A DNA stretch of 43,254 bases. It comes from an uncultured Clostridium sp. (GTDB lineage: Bacteria; Bacillota_I; Bacilli_A; RF39; UBA660). The translations under genes were made by a program, and so were the position numbers. Below the pieces are notes generated by a model that worked only from the letters and a program-made list of their open reading frames with translations, did not search any database and had not been told where the DNA came from. This document shows positions 8,410 to 17,470 of the stretch, one piece after another. Numbering within the stretch: position 1 is the stretch's first letter; each line of letters opens with the position of its first letter. Where the stretch lies: NCBI GenBank assembly GCA_902493795.1, contig CABUQZ010000015.1, forward strand, positions 1 to 43,254, given 5' to 3'.

Positions 8410-9837
8410 ATGAAATATAAGGTTACATTTTTTGTAATAATTATAATTGCTTCTATTTTCTCTTTTTTCTGTAATGGATATGTTAAATCTTTGGAAAAAA
8501 ATAGAGTAGATCAACACTTGGATTATAAAGTAAATAATACTTGTGATGGTTCTTCTTTTTGTAGTCATTTACCAATTATTTCAATAGACACTCATGGACA
8601 AGAGATTCCAATGCCAATTAAGTCGGAAATAAAAGAAGATAATACTTCAGTAGTTGGAAGTTTTAGTTTAAAGTTTAATGCTAACGAAAGTACTTATTTA
8701 ACTGATGAAGATACTATTTCTAGTTCTGCTTTAATAAAATATAGGGGAAAATCATCAAGATATTATCCAAAGCATCAATATAGTATTTCTTTTATAGATG
8801 GTAAGGGAAATAATAAAGATATTTCACTTCTTGGAATGACAAAAGAAAATAAATGGGTTTTAAATGGACCATATTTAGATAAAACATTAATTAGAAATTA
8901 TTTAGCATACAATATTTCTGGTAAGTTTAGAGATGATGTTCCAGAAGTAAGATTTTGTGAAGTTTTTGTTAATGGAAAGTATCAAGGTGTGTATTTACTT
9001 ACTGAAAGTATTTCAAGAAGTTTAACAGAAATAACAAGATTTAAGCCAAAATGGACAAACATAAGCAGTTATCTAATTAGATATGATAGATATGATGAAA
9101 ATAAACATAATATTGAAAACTTTACAAAATATACAGGTAAATTGGTTCCTGGAAACATCATAAATGTAATTTATCCACCTACAGATAAATTATCTAGTGA
9201 TATCTTAAAATATATAACAGATGACTTTTCAGCTTTTGAGAAAGCTCTTTATTCTTATGATTATAAAGAATATTCAAAATATATCGATGTAGATAGTTTT
9301 GTCGATTATTTTATAATTAATGAATTCTTTAAAAATAATGATGCAGGAACACATTCTACTTATTTTTATAAAGATGTAAGGGGTAAGATTCATATTGGTC
9401 CTATATGGGATTTTAATAACTGTCTTGATAATTACGTTGCTGAGGTGTCTTCTATAGATGGGTTTATGTTTCAAAATAAAACTTGGTATAACATACTTTT
9501 AAAAGATGAAGAGTTTGTAAATAAAATAATAAAAAGATATAAGGCTTTAAGAAAAAGTTATTTGGATTATCAATACCTTGAAAACTACATAGATGGTGCA
9601 ATTGAGTATTTAGGGGATTCAATTGATCGTAATTATGAAGTTTGGGGTTATACTTTTACTAAATTACCAGTGGATGGAATGCTTTTTCCGTATGAGAGAA
9701 ATTACACTAGTTATGAAGAAGCAGTTACACAAATGAAAACATTTTTAAAAGAGCGCGGAGAATGGTTAGACGAAAATATTGAGACTTTAAAACAATATTG
9801 TCATCGTTCTGTAATTAAATCTTACGAAGGTGAATAG
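8410..9837 (+). CDS. CotH-type secreted protein kinase
   Basis: A 475-residue CotH-family protein (atypical secreted kinase fold; Bacillus CotH phosphorylates spore coat proteins). Residues 5-22 form a signal peptide or anchor. Kinase-like motifs: RGKSS with a downstream Lys and YSISF strand (112-127), KWVLNGPYLDKTLIRNYLAY (148-167), VFVNGKYQGVYLLTE (185-199), NEFFKNND (304-311) and GPIWDFN (330-336), whose Asp is the metal ligand of the family. The C-terminal 120 residues are helical. ATG 8410 is preceded by a weak AAGAAAG site and lies 5 bases after the DUF4956 stop, suggesting coupling. No spore-coat gene is near; its target may be the neighbouring secreted proteins or the polymer. Confidence 0.85.
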   Translation: MKYKVTFFVIIIIASIFSFFCNGYVKSLEKNRVDQHLDYKVNNTCDGSSFCSHLPIISIDTHGQEIPMPIKSEIKEDNTSVVGSFSLKFNANESTYLTDEDTISSSALIKYRGKSSRYYPKHQYSISFIDGKGNNKDISLLGMTKENKWVLNGPYLDKTLIRNYLAYNISGKFRDDVPEVRFCEVFVNGKYQGVYLLTESISRSLTEITRFKPKWTNISSYLIRYDRYDENKHNIENFTKYTGKLVPGNIINVIYPPTDKLSSDILKYITDDFSAFEKALYSYDYKEYSKYIDVDSFVDYFIINEFFKNNDAGTHSTYFYKDVRGKIHIGPIWDFNNCLDNYVAEVSSIDGFMFQNKTWYNILLKDEEFVNKIIKRYKALRKSYLDYQYLENYIDGAIEYLGDSIDRNYEVWGYTFTKLPVDGMLFPYERNYTSYEEAVTQMKTFLKERGEWLDENIETLKQYCHRSVIKSYEGE

Positions 9838-9838
9838 T

Positions 9839-11932
9839 ATGAAAAAATATTTAATAATTTGTTTAACAATATTTCTTGTAGTTTTTGGTTATTATTATTT
9901 AACGTATTTTACTTCTTTTAGTCTTAATAATTATAAAGATGCAGAAAGCATAGTAAGAGTTGATGGTAAGAAAATACTTTTAAATGATCAAGAGTTTAAA
10001 ATAAAAGCTATTAATATTGGTTCTTCTTTACCTGGATATGAGACGCATACATATCCAATTAGTTATGATACTTATATTAGATGGTTTAATTTAATAAGTG
10101 ATATGGGAATTAATACTGTTAGAGTGTTTACTATTCAAAATCCAAGTTTTTATGAAGCGTTAAGAGATTATAATAAAGAAAGTCCTCTAAAGCTTTATTT
10201 AATTCATGGAATTGGAGTAGGAGATTACGAGAAGAATTCTTCGGTTGATTATTTTGATTCAACTTTATTTGATACTCTTTTGGAAGACTGTTATGTGACA
10301 GTTGACGTTATACATGGAAAAAGAATAATTCTATATAATGAAAGATATGCATCTGGAAGTTTTCTTTATGACGTTTCAGAATACACTTTAGGATATATTA
10401 TAGGAACAGAGTGGAATGATTTAACAGTAAGTTATACAGATCACTTAAACAATGATAATTCGTATAGTGGAAAGTATATTAGCACAACTTCTAGTGCCAC
10501 TCCTTTTGAAAGAATTTTAGCAGAAGTAGGGGATAGCTTACTAAGTTATGAAACAAAAGTATATAAAGAACAAAGATTAATATCTTTTGGTACTACCCCT
10601 TTAACAGATCCTTTTGATTATGAAAATTCTATAACAGATTATTTTGATAAAATTGTAAAAATTGATTTAAATCATTTAAAGATTTCTAATAAAGTTAAAT
10701 CTGGAATGTTCGCATCTTTTCAAGTTTACTCAGATTATCCAGATCTTTTAAGTTATTCTTTGAAGTCTTATGATGATACTTATTACGAGTATTTGAAAAA
10801 GATAAATGAATATTATTCTTATCCAGTAATAGTTAGTGAATTTGGTTATTCTACCGCAAGAGTTGATACAACTGTTTCATTAAATAATAATTATGGCACT
10901 GGTGTATATGATGAGGTTTCTCAGGGAGAAAACATTGTTAAAGCAATAAAAACAATGGATAAAGCTGGAATAAGTGGATTTATTCTTTATGAGTGGTGTG
11001 ATGAGTGGGATAAAAATGTTTGGAATAGTATGCATGCAGTAAACACTAATAACTCAATGTATTGGCATAATGTTGAAACACAAAATCAAAATTATGGAAT
11101 ACTTGAGTTTGAATCCAAAAATAAGAATACAATTGTATTAGATGGAGAAAGAAACGATTGGAACGAAAACGATTTAATAACAGAAAACAATGGTACTAAA
11201 TTATATAGTAAGTATGATGAAAGTTATGTTTATTTTATGATTGAAAAAGATAATTTAAATATCGATAAAGACACATTTTACATTCCACTTGATATAACTA
11301 GTAATTCTGGAAGTAAAACATATCGTAATGCAAAACTTGGATTTAATCGTTTTAGTGATTTTATTATAGAAATAAATGGCAAAAATTCATCTAGAGTAGT
11401 AGTTCAAGAGTATTATAATGTTTTAAGAGCGATTTATGGAAAAGAAGTTTATGATATAAATCAATATGAAAAGAAGAATATACCTTTAAAAAATGATGAT
11501 AAGTTTATGGATATATTAAAGATTCAATCTTTTCAAACATTAAGTAAAGATGAAGATGATTACGAAGTTTTGTATAATGCAAATACGATACATACTGGAA
11601 AACTAGTGTACGGAAATGGCGATAAAGAAGCAAGTAACTATAATTCTTTAAGTGATTTTTATTTTTCATCTGTACTTGAAATTAGAATACCTTGGGAAAT
11701 GTTAAATTTCTATGATCCATCAGATATGATGATACACGATGATTACTATAAAAACTATGGAGTAGAAGATATACATATAGATAAGATGTATATGGGAGTT
11801 GGAACTTATAACGGGTATATAACTTTAAGAGAAATGCCTTTGAAAGGGTGGAATCATAAAGTAGATTATCAAGAAAGATTAAAGAAATCATATTATATTA
11901 TTCAAAAATATTTAAAGGAGAATGGTAAATGA
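9839..11932 (+). CDS. Membrane-anchored glycoside hydrolase (clan-A-like TIM barrel) with C-terminal binding domain
   Basis: The start is ATG 9839, supported by AAGGTG at 9826-9831; the GTG at 9830 overlaps that site. The 697-residue protein opens with a membrane anchor (4-24). Residues about 40-420 look like a retaining (beta/alpha)8 glycosidase: GINTVRVFTIQNP (90-102), a candidate acid/base Glu191 in GTEWND, and a candidate nucleophile Glu334 in PVIVSEFGYS, followed by GFILYEWCDEWDK. The C-terminal part (about 435-690), starting LDGERNDWNENDLI, resembles CBM9/DOMON-type beta-sandwich domains. It ends in an ATGA overlap with the next gene. It probably trims or remodels the polymer made by the operon's glycosyltransferase. 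The exact GH family was not determined. Confidence 0.7.
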   Translation: MKKYLIICLTIFLVVFGYYYLTYFTSFSLNNYKDAESIVRVDGKKILLNDQEFKIKAINIGSSLPGYETHTYPISYDTYIRWFNLISDMGINTVRVFTIQNPSFYEALRDYNKESPLKLYLIHGIGVGDYEKNSSVDYFDSTLFDTLLEDCYVTVDVIHGKRIILYNERYASGSFLYDVSEYTLGYIIGTEWNDLTVSYTDHLNNDNSYSGKYISTTSSATPFERILAEVGDSLLSYETKVYKEQRLISFGTTPLTDPFDYENSITDYFDKIVKIDLNHLKISNKVKSGMFASFQVYSDYPDLLSYSLKSYDDTYYEYLKKINEYYSYPVIVSEFGYSTARVDTTVSLNNNYGTGVYDEVSQGENIVKAIKTMDKAGISGFILYEWCDEWDKNVWNSMHAVNTNNSMYWHNVETQNQNYGILEFESKNKNTIVLDGERNDWNENDLITENNGTKLYSKYDESYVYFMIEKDNLNIDKDTFYIPLDITSNSGSKTYRNAKLGFNRFSDFIIEINGKNSSRVVVQEYYNVLRAIYGKEVYDINQYEKKNIPLKNDDKFMDILKIQSFQTLSKDEDDYEVLYNANTIHTGKLVYGNGDKEASNYNSLSDFYFSSVLEIRIPWEMLNFYDPSDMMIHDDYYKNYGVEDIHIDKMYMGVGTYNGYITLREMPLKGWNHKVDYQERLKKSYYIIQKYLKENGK

Positions 11933-12969
11933 TAGAACATGTCGAATTACTACTTTTAATTTTTATCTATTTTTACTTTTTTGTATTATTATATGATTTT
12001 GGTGTCTTGGTAAGAAAAAAGAACGAAAAGAAAAGAAATGAGAAAAAAAGAAAACGTATTTTTAAACTTATAAATAATAGTGATAATCCTAATAATTTGA
12101 AGAAACTTGAAAGATATTTAAGAAATATAAATAACTTATATATTCTTTGTTCTTTGATGGAAGAAGGTAATTCTAATATTGTTACTGTGCTTAATGAGTC
12201 TAAATTTAACTCGGTATTTATAAGTTTGATGTACACGTATAAAAGAAAAAGTACAATTGAAAGAGCTTATTTTTCCTATGTTTTAAGCTATATTGTTATT
12301 GATGATGATAGAGTAATAGAATTTCTTAAGACATGTTTATATGATAAATCTGTTTATTCAACTGAAAATAGTCTTAATGCATTATATAAGATAGGAAATG
12401 TCGATAGTATTATTGCAGCTTATAAAATTATTTCTAATAATAATCTTCCATATAATCATAGATTACTTACTGATGGAATGAATAATATTACACTTATTGA
12501 TTTAGATGACTTTTATAAGAAAATAGTAGCAAACTTTTATTATTTTAATTCTGAACTTAAAATTGGTTTAGTTAATTATTTTAGAGAAAAGAAATACACG
12601 TTATGTAAAGAGTTAATCTATAAAGATTTACTAGAGAATAGACAAGAAAAAGAAATAACTATAGCAATGATTAGATACTTTACTAAGATACAATATGTAG
12701 ATGCTTATAAACTATTTATAGAAAGATTAAATAATAACTTTTATAAGGATTTTGAATATGACGTTGTAATGATTCAGACATTAAGAAATTATGATTCGAA
12801 AGAGACACTTCTTTTATTAACTAAACTTTTAAAAAGTAGCAATTATTATGTTAGATTAAATTCTGCAAAAGTTTTAAAATATCTTGTAAAAGATTTGAGG
12901 GAAATAGATATTCAAGATGATAATTTTGCTAAAGATATGCTTATATATATGATGAGTCAGGAAGGATAG
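11929..12969 (+). CDS. Membrane-anchored HEAT-repeat-like protein
   Basis: A 346-residue protein. Residues 5-28 form one membrane helix, followed by a very basic stretch (KKNEKKRNEKKRKR, 30-43), which suggests a cytoplasmic body. The rest is all helical in repeating pairs, with HEAT-like pieces such as STENSLNALYKIGN (near 145) and YYVRLNSAKVLKYLVK (near 305). HEAT-like scaffolds next to GT2 synthases are known in other exopolysaccharide loci. ATG 11929 overlaps the previous stop by 4 bases and the GT2 gene follows after 3. Its likely role is a scaffold or regulator of the synthase; that is inference from context. Confidence 0.6.
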   Translation: MIEHVELLLLIFIYFYFFVLLYDFGVLVRKKNEKKRNEKKRKRIFKLINNSDNPNNLKKLERYLRNINNLYILCSLMEEGNSNIVTVLNESKFNSVFISLMYTYKRKSTIERAYFSYVLSYIVIDDDRVIEFLKTCLYDKSVYSTENSLNALYKIGNVDSIIAAYKIISNNNLPYNHRLLTDGMNNITLIDLDDFYKKIVANFYYFNSELKIGLVNYFREKKYTLCKELIYKDLLENRQEKEITIAMIRYFTKIQYVDAYKLFIERLNNNFYKDFEYDVVMIQTLRNYDSKETLLLLTKLLKSSNYYVRLNSAKVLKYLVKDLREIDIQDDNFAKDMLIYMMSQEG

Positions 12970-12972
12970 AAT

Positions 12973-14361
12973 ATGGGATTTTTAAGAGATTTAACATTAT
13001 TTATTAATAATTTCTTCTTATATTACATTATAGTTTATGGATCTATTTTGTTTTTTTCTGCAATTATTGGAGCTTTTATGTTCTATGCTATTGATAGAAG
13101 AAAAAAGTTAAAAAATGAAATAAATCGTGAATACTATATACCAGTATCTATTATTGTTCCTGCTCATAATGAAGAAGTTACAATTATTAGTACAATAGAG
13201 TCTTTACTTCAACTTGATTACAAACTTTATGAAATTGTAGTCGTGGATGATGGATCAAAAGATAAGACACTACAAAAAGTAATTGATCATTATAATTTGA
13301 AGAAAGTTAAAAAAGTAGTTAAAAGAAGTCTTAATACCAAGAATGTTTTAAATTATTATGAGGGTAAAAGAAAAGTTAATATCGTTCTTGTCGAGAAAGA
13401 GAATGGTGGTAAAGCTGATGCTTTGAATGCTGGTATTAATGCATCAAGTAACCCTTATGTTTTAACAATTGATGCAGATAGTATATTGCAGAAAGATTCT
13501 TTAACTAAAATTGTTAAACCTGTAATGGAAGATGCTTCTGTAATAGCAGCGGGTGGTGTTATTAAGCTTTCTAATGGATTAACTTTCAAAGATGGAGAAG
13601 TTTATAAGTATGAGTTACCTAAATCTTATCTTGAGATGATTCAAACTCTAGAATACGATAGAACTTTTTTAGCAGGAAGAACTATTTTTGATTTATATAA
13701 TGGTAATTTAATTATTTCTGGTGCTTTTGGACTATTTAATAAACAGATGGTTATCGATGTTGGAGGTTATCTTACTAATACAGTAGGAGAGGATATGGAG
13801 CTTGTTTTAAGACTTCATGACTTTTGTATAACTAATAAAATTGACTACAAAATAAAATATGTAACAGATGCAATTTGTTATACCCAGGCTCCAGATAACT
13901 TAAAAGACTTTAAAAAGCAAAGAAAAAGATGGCATACTGGATTAATTCAAAGTTTAAATTTACATAAAAATATGTTTTTTAGTCCTAAACATGGGCTTTT
14001 AGGAACTTTCTCGTTTTTATATTATTTTGTTTATGAGCTTCTTGCTCCACTTACTGAAACAATTGGGTTAGTATTTATTTTTATTTCATATTTTTTAGAG
14101 ATTATTAATATAAAATTTATGTTTATTTATTTAGCAATATATATTATGTTTTGTACAATTTTTAGTATAACAGTATTCTTTAATAGAACTTATACAATAT
14201 TTGATAGAATTACAATAAAGTCATTTTTCAAAGTTGTATTTTATTCATTTATTGAGAATATTGGATTTAGACAATTAGTAAACTATTTTAGATTATCTGT
14301 ATTTTTTACTTACCATAAGAATAAGAGTGCATGGGGAAAAATAGAAAGAAAGAAGATTTAA
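12973..14361 (+). CDS. Processive family 2 glycosyltransferase (polysaccharide synthase)
   Basis: A 462-residue membrane GT2 enzyme of the BcsA/PgaC/hyaluronan synthase type, which polymerises a nucleotide sugar and exports the chain. Membrane helix at 14-40; catalytic domain with SIIVPAHNEE (59-68), VVDDGS (90-95), GGKADALNAG (145-154), DAD (167-169), GED (272-274, catalytic base Asp274) and QRKRW (316-320, the Q/RxxRW acceptor motif); then helices in about 340-440. All catalytic residues are present. It lacks a PilZ domain, so there is no direct c-di-GMP site. The polymer could be a beta-glucan, poly-GlcNAc or other; sequence alone does not tell. It is the enzymatic core of the operon. Confidence 0.88.
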   Translation: MGFLRDLTLFINNFFLYYIIVYGSILFFSAIIGAFMFYAIDRRKKLKNEINREYYIPVSIIVPAHNEEVTIISTIESLLQLDYKLYEIVVVDDGSKDKTLQKVIDHYNLKKVKKVVKRSLNTKNVLNYYEGKRKVNIVLVEKENGGKADALNAGINASSNPYVLTIDADSILQKDSLTKIVKPVMEDASVIAAGGVIKLSNGLTFKDGEVYKYELPKSYLEMIQTLEYDRTFLAGRTIFDLYNGNLIISGAFGLFNKQMVIDVGGYLTNTVGEDMELVLRLHDFCITNKIDYKIKYVTDAICYTQAPDNLKDFKKQRKRWHTGLIQSLNLHKNMFFSPKHGLLGTFSFLYYFVYELLAPLTETIGLVFIFISYFLEIINIKFMFIYLAIYIMFCTIFSITVFFNRTYTIFDRITIKSFFKVVFYSFIENIGFRQLVNYFRLSVFFTYHKNKSAWGKIERKKI

Positions 14362-14362
14362 T

Positions 14363-15136
14363 ATGAAAAAATACATTTGTATTGTAATTATATTATTGGG
14401 TATTGTTTGTTCTATGATTTGTTTAGCAGGCAAGGATATGGAAGAAGAAAAAAATTATAGTGTAATGTATTCGTGGAATAATGATATTTTTGAACAATCT
14501 AATTCTTTAGAACTATTAAAGGATAATAATATAAATGTTGTCTATCAGTTCTTTAATAAAGATTTTGATTACAATCTATTAGATAAATTTAAAGATATTG
14601 ACTTTTATTATCTATGTGGTGAAAGAGATTGGATAGATGATGATATATCATTAATAAAAAAAGAAATAGATTATGTTTATGAAGTTAATAAAGAAAAAAA
14701 TTTTTTAAAGGGAATTGTTTTTGATATTGAACCTTACGTTGATAATAAAGATAACTTTGACTTTAAAAAGTATGTTCGTGCTTTCCAAGAAGCTTATAAG
14801 TATGCAAAAAGTAATGGCGTTAAAATGATTATTTGTATTCCAACATGGTTTAATACAATTGATGAAGAACTACTAGAGAAATTGATTTTTAATTCAGATG
14901 GTGTATCTTTAATGAATTATGATACAAAATACACTTTAGAAAATATTAAAGAAGAAGTAGAGTATGCTAAAAAATATAATAAAGAAATAAATACGATTTA
15001 TGAGCTTGATTTTAGCAAAGATTATTTTAAATCTATGGATGAAATAAAAGAAGATTTTTCGAAAATAGAGAAGTATTATCGTTATGATAAGCTTACAATT
15101 TCATATCATTATTTTACTAATTTAGTTGAGAAATAA
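14363..15136 (+). CDS. Secreted GH18-like TIM-barrel protein
   Basis: A 257-residue protein with an N-terminal signal sequence or anchor (3-22, ending near CLAG). The body looks like a small (beta/alpha)8 barrel of chitinase type: GIVFDIEPY (117-125) corresponds to the strand-4 motif whose last acidic residue (Glu123) is the acid in GH18, and VSLMNYDT (181-188) matches the strand-6 M-x-Y-D region. The full DxxDxE motif is not present, so it could be an active glycosidase, a deacetylase-like barrel or a binding protein. Last gene of the operon, one base after the GT2 stop. A polymer-cleaving role fits the context. Confidence 0.55.
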   Translation: MKKYICIVIILLGIVCSMICLAGKDMEEEKNYSVMYSWNNDIFEQSNSLELLKDNNINVVYQFFNKDFDYNLLDKFKDIDFYYLCGERDWIDDDISLIKKEIDYVYEVNKEKNFLKGIVFDIEPYVDNKDNFDFKKYVRAFQEAYKYAKSNGVKMIICIPTWFNTIDEELLEKLIFNSDGVSLMNYDTKYTLENIKEEVEYAKKYNKEINTIYELDFSKDYFKSMDEIKEDFSKIEKYYRYDKLTISYHYFTNLVEK

Positions 15137-15288
15137 AGATATAATGGTGCACTGATGGTGCGTAAATTTTTAGACTAAATGCAGTTTTAGAAAAAAATTA
15201 ATAATTTACTAGACTTATTTCAGCTTTTTGTAATAAAACGGAATTACAAATGAAAATTTACATTTTTTTTTAAAATATAAATAAAAAG
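15137..15288. other. Intergenic region upstream of the thrS leader
   Basis: No gene seen. It contains a direct repeat of ATGGTGC shortly after the operon stop and one 8-bp inverted repeat (15227-15234 with 15243-15250) without an immediate T-run, a weak candidate for the operon's end. Confidence 0.3.
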
Positions 15289-15317
15289 TTGAACTTTTTT
15301 TAAATTTGTGTTAGTAT
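15289..15317 (+). promoter_or_regulatory. Promoter of the thrS T-box transcript
   Basis: TTGAAC (15289-15294), 17-base spacer, TAGTAT (15312-15317) with TG at 15309-15310 (extended -10). Confidence 0.6.
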
Positions 15318-15323
15318 TTGTTT

Positions 15324-15540
15324 TGTAAATGCGATGAATAAGATATGATTTAAAGTTTTGATTTTAAAGAGAGTTATCGTTTGGTGGAAGATAATAAATT
15401 GGTCTTTAAGTTACTCCTTAGGAGCAGAGTTCGAAAGAAATATCCGTTGATTACGTTATAATTTTTAATTAAGTTAAACCTTGGATGGTACCGTGTTATG
15501 CACTCCTATATATTTTTATATAGGAGTTTTTTATTTTTTG
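15324..15540 (+). ncRNA. T-box riboswitch (threonine) upstream of thrS
   Basis: The leader ends in the T-box sequence TGGATGGTACCGTG (15482-15495), whose bulge pairs with the CCA end of uncharged tRNA, and then a terminator hairpin. Stem I elements are seen: AAAGAGAG (15366-15373) and a GGTGGAAG terminal-loop segment (15383-15390). The specifier is probably the ACT at 15413-15415 (Thr), located by analogy with the alanine leader further on; this is less certain than the T-box. Low charged tRNA-Thr should favour the antiterminator and read-through into thrS. Confidence 0.9.
15502..15540 (+). terminator. Conditional terminator of the thrS T-box
   Basis: ACTCCTATATA pairs with TATATAGGAGT (15502-15528) around a TTTTT-type loop, followed by a T-rich tail, just after the T-box sequence. 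Confidence 0.85.
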
Positions 15541-15555
15541 TAGAGGAGGTAAAAT

Positions 15556-17322
15556 ATGAGAAATATTAAAGAAGATGAAAAACTAAGTGTTTTAAATCAC
15601 TCGTGTGCACATTTACTTGCTCAAGCTGTTAAGCATCTTTACAAAGATGCTAAGTTTTGGGTAGGTCCTGTTATTGAAGATGGGTTCTATTATGATATCG
15701 ATTTAGGTGATAAAGTATTAACTGAAGAAGACTTACCATTAATCGAAAAAGAAATGAAAAAATGTGCTAAAGATGATAAGTTAATAATTAGAAAAGAAAT
15801 AAGTAAAGAAGAAGCTTTAAAAGAATTTAAAGATGATGAGTACAAGGTAGACTTAATTAACAATATGGACGAAGATAGTACTGTTATTTCTACTTATACT
15901 CAAGGAGACTTTACTGATTTATGTCGAGGACCTCACGTAAAAAGTACTAAGCTTTTAAAGAATTTTAAATTATTAAAATTTAGTGGAGCTTATTACAAAG
16001 GTGACTCAAATAATAAAATGCTTCAAAGAATTTATGGTGTTTGTTTTGAAACACCTGAAGAACTTGAAGAAAATTTACAAGAACTTGAAGAAGCAAAAGC
16101 AAGAGATCATAGAAAACTTGGAAAAGATCTTGGCATTTACATGATGAGTGATTTAGTTGGTCGAGGACTTCCTTTATGGCTTCCAAATGGATATGACTTA
16201 TGGAGAAAGTTACAAAACTATATTACTGATAAAGAAATAGAACATGGATATAAACATGTTCATACACCTGATATTGGAAGTGTAAATCTTTACAAGACTT
16301 CAGGTCACTGGGATCATTATAAAGATGATATGTTCCCTGCAATGGAACTTGATAATGAAAGCTATGTTCTTCGTCCAATGAACTGTCCACATCATATGGT
16401 AATATATGGAAATAGTTTGCATTCTTATCGTGATTTACCACTTCGTATAGCTGAAATAGCAAATGACTTTAGATTTGAGGCAGCTGGAGCAGTAAAGGGA
16501 ATTGAAAGAACAAGAGCATTCACACAAAACGATTCTCATATTTTCTGTACAAAAGAACAGATAGAAGAAGAATTTAAAGGTGTAGTAGAGTTAATTCTTG
16601 AAGTTTATAAAGATTTTGATATTACTAATTATAAATGTCGTTTATCCTTGAGAGACCCAGAAGACAAAGTTAAGTATTTTCAAGATGATGAGATGTGGGA
16701 AAACGCTGAAAGTTCATTAAGAAAAGTTTTAGACGATATTGGGATAGAGTACACAGAAGCAGTAGGAGAGGCTGCATTCTATGGACCAAAACTTGACGTA
16801 TTAATTAACCCTGCAGTTGGAAACCCTGTTGCACTTTCAACTATTCAACTTGACTTTTTACTACCTAGAAGATTTGAATTAACTTATGTTAACGAAAAAG
16901 GAGAAAAAGAAACTCCAGTTGTTATACATAGAGCTATAATTGGATCTATTGATAGATTTATTGCATTCTTACTTGAAGAAACAAAAGGACTTTTACCATT
17001 ATGGCTTGCTCCCGTTCAAGTTATGGTTATGCCAGTTAACTCTGAGTATCAAGGAAAGTATGCTTCAAAAGTATATGACTATTTAACAGAACACAATATT
17101 AAAACTGAAATTGATATTCGTAACGAAAAGCTAGGATACCGTATGAGAGAATCACAACTTAGAAAAATACCTTATACACTAATTCTTGGAGATAATGAGA
17201 TGAAAGAAAATAAAATTAGTTATAGAGTATTTGGTTCTCAAGAGACTACTACTGTAACTTGGGAAGAATTCTTAAGTCTTCTTGAAGAAAATGTAAAATC
17301 TAAAAAAAGATTAGATAAATAA
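15556..17322 (+). CDS. thrS: Threonyl-tRNA synthetase lacking the TGS domain
   Basis: Class II aminoacyl-tRNA synthetase charging tRNA-Thr. The 588 residues begin almost directly in the editing domain: HSCAH (His15, His19) with CRGPH (Cys123, His127). The catalytic core has PLWLPNGY (206-213), the zinc ligands Cys277 (MNCPHH), His328 (NDSHIF) and His458 (VIHRA), and FRFEAAGAVKGIERTRAF (305-322) as motif 2. An anticodon-binding domain follows from about residue 480. Compared with the usual form of about 640 residues, the N-terminal TGS domain (about 57 residues) is absent. The start is not misplaced: ATG 15556 follows a strong AGAGGAGGT, and upstream lies the T-box terminator. Regulated by the T-box. 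Confidence 0.96.
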   Translation: MRNIKEDEKLSVLNHSCAHLLAQAVKHLYKDAKFWVGPVIEDGFYYDIDLGDKVLTEEDLPLIEKEMKKCAKDDKLIIRKEISKEEALKEFKDDEYKVDLINNMDEDSTVISTYTQGDFTDLCRGPHVKSTKLLKNFKLLKFSGAYYKGDSNNKMLQRIYGVCFETPEELEENLQELEEAKARDHRKLGKDLGIYMMSDLVGRGLPLWLPNGYDLWRKLQNYITDKEIEHGYKHVHTPDIGSVNLYKTSGHWDHYKDDMFPAMELDNESYVLRPMNCPHHMVIYGNSLHSYRDLPLRIAEIANDFRFEAAGAVKGIERTRAFTQNDSHIFCTKEQIEEEFKGVVELILEVYKDFDITNYKCRLSLRDPEDKVKYFQDDEMWENAESSLRKVLDDIGIEYTEAVGEAAFYGPKLDVLINPAVGNPVALSTIQLDFLLPRRFELTYVNEKGEKETPVVIHRAIIGSIDRFIAFLLEETKGLLPLWLAPVQVMVMPVNSEYQGKYASKVYDYLTEHNIKTEIDIRNEKLGYRMRESQLRKIPYTLILGDNEMKENKISYRVFGSQETTTVTWEEFLSLLEENVKSKKRLDK

Positions 17323-17347
17323 AAAAATATATATAAATTGTTCAAAA

Positions 17348-17387
17348 AAAACTTTTGTCAAATTGACAAGAGTTTTTATTTTTTGTG
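17348..17387 (+). terminator. Intrinsic terminator after thrS
   Basis: A long stem with one G-U pair (AAAACTTTTGTCA, about 17348-17360, with TGACAAGAGTTTT, about 17364-17376) and a T-rich tail. Confidence 0.85.
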
Positions 17388-17424
17388 TACCTAATTTATT
17401 TACAAATTTATTTTTATGGGGTAG

Positions 17425-17430
17425 TATAAT
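17425..17430 (+). promoter_or_regulatory. -10 of the mraZ promoter
   Basis: TATAAT immediately upstream of the MraZ boxes; the -35 is weak (TTTAC-like sequence near 17399). Confidence 0.5.
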
Positions 17431-17437
17431 AGTAGCA

Positions 17438-17462
17438 GTGGTTGAAAGTGGTGAAAAGTGGG
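17438..17462 (+). promoter_or_regulatory. MraZ operator: three GTGG[T/G] boxes at 10-bp spacing
   Basis: GTGGT (17438), GTGGT (17448) and GTGGG (17458) are direct repeats with exactly 10-bp periodicity, separated by TGAAA and GAAAA. Known MraZ sites are GTGG-type direct repeats, one turn apart, in the leader of the dcw cluster. The position between -10 and the mraZ start fits autorepression. Confidence 0.82.
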
Positions 17463-17470
17463 GGATAAAT

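Noticed and set aside
12973..14361. c-di-GMP control of the GT2 synthase
   Set aside because: No PilZ domain in the protein and no diguanylate cyclase or phosphodiesterase gene in the window.
15227..15250. Inverted repeat after the polysaccharide-like operon as terminator
   Set aside because: The stem is only 8 bp of AT-rich sequence and no T-run follows directly.
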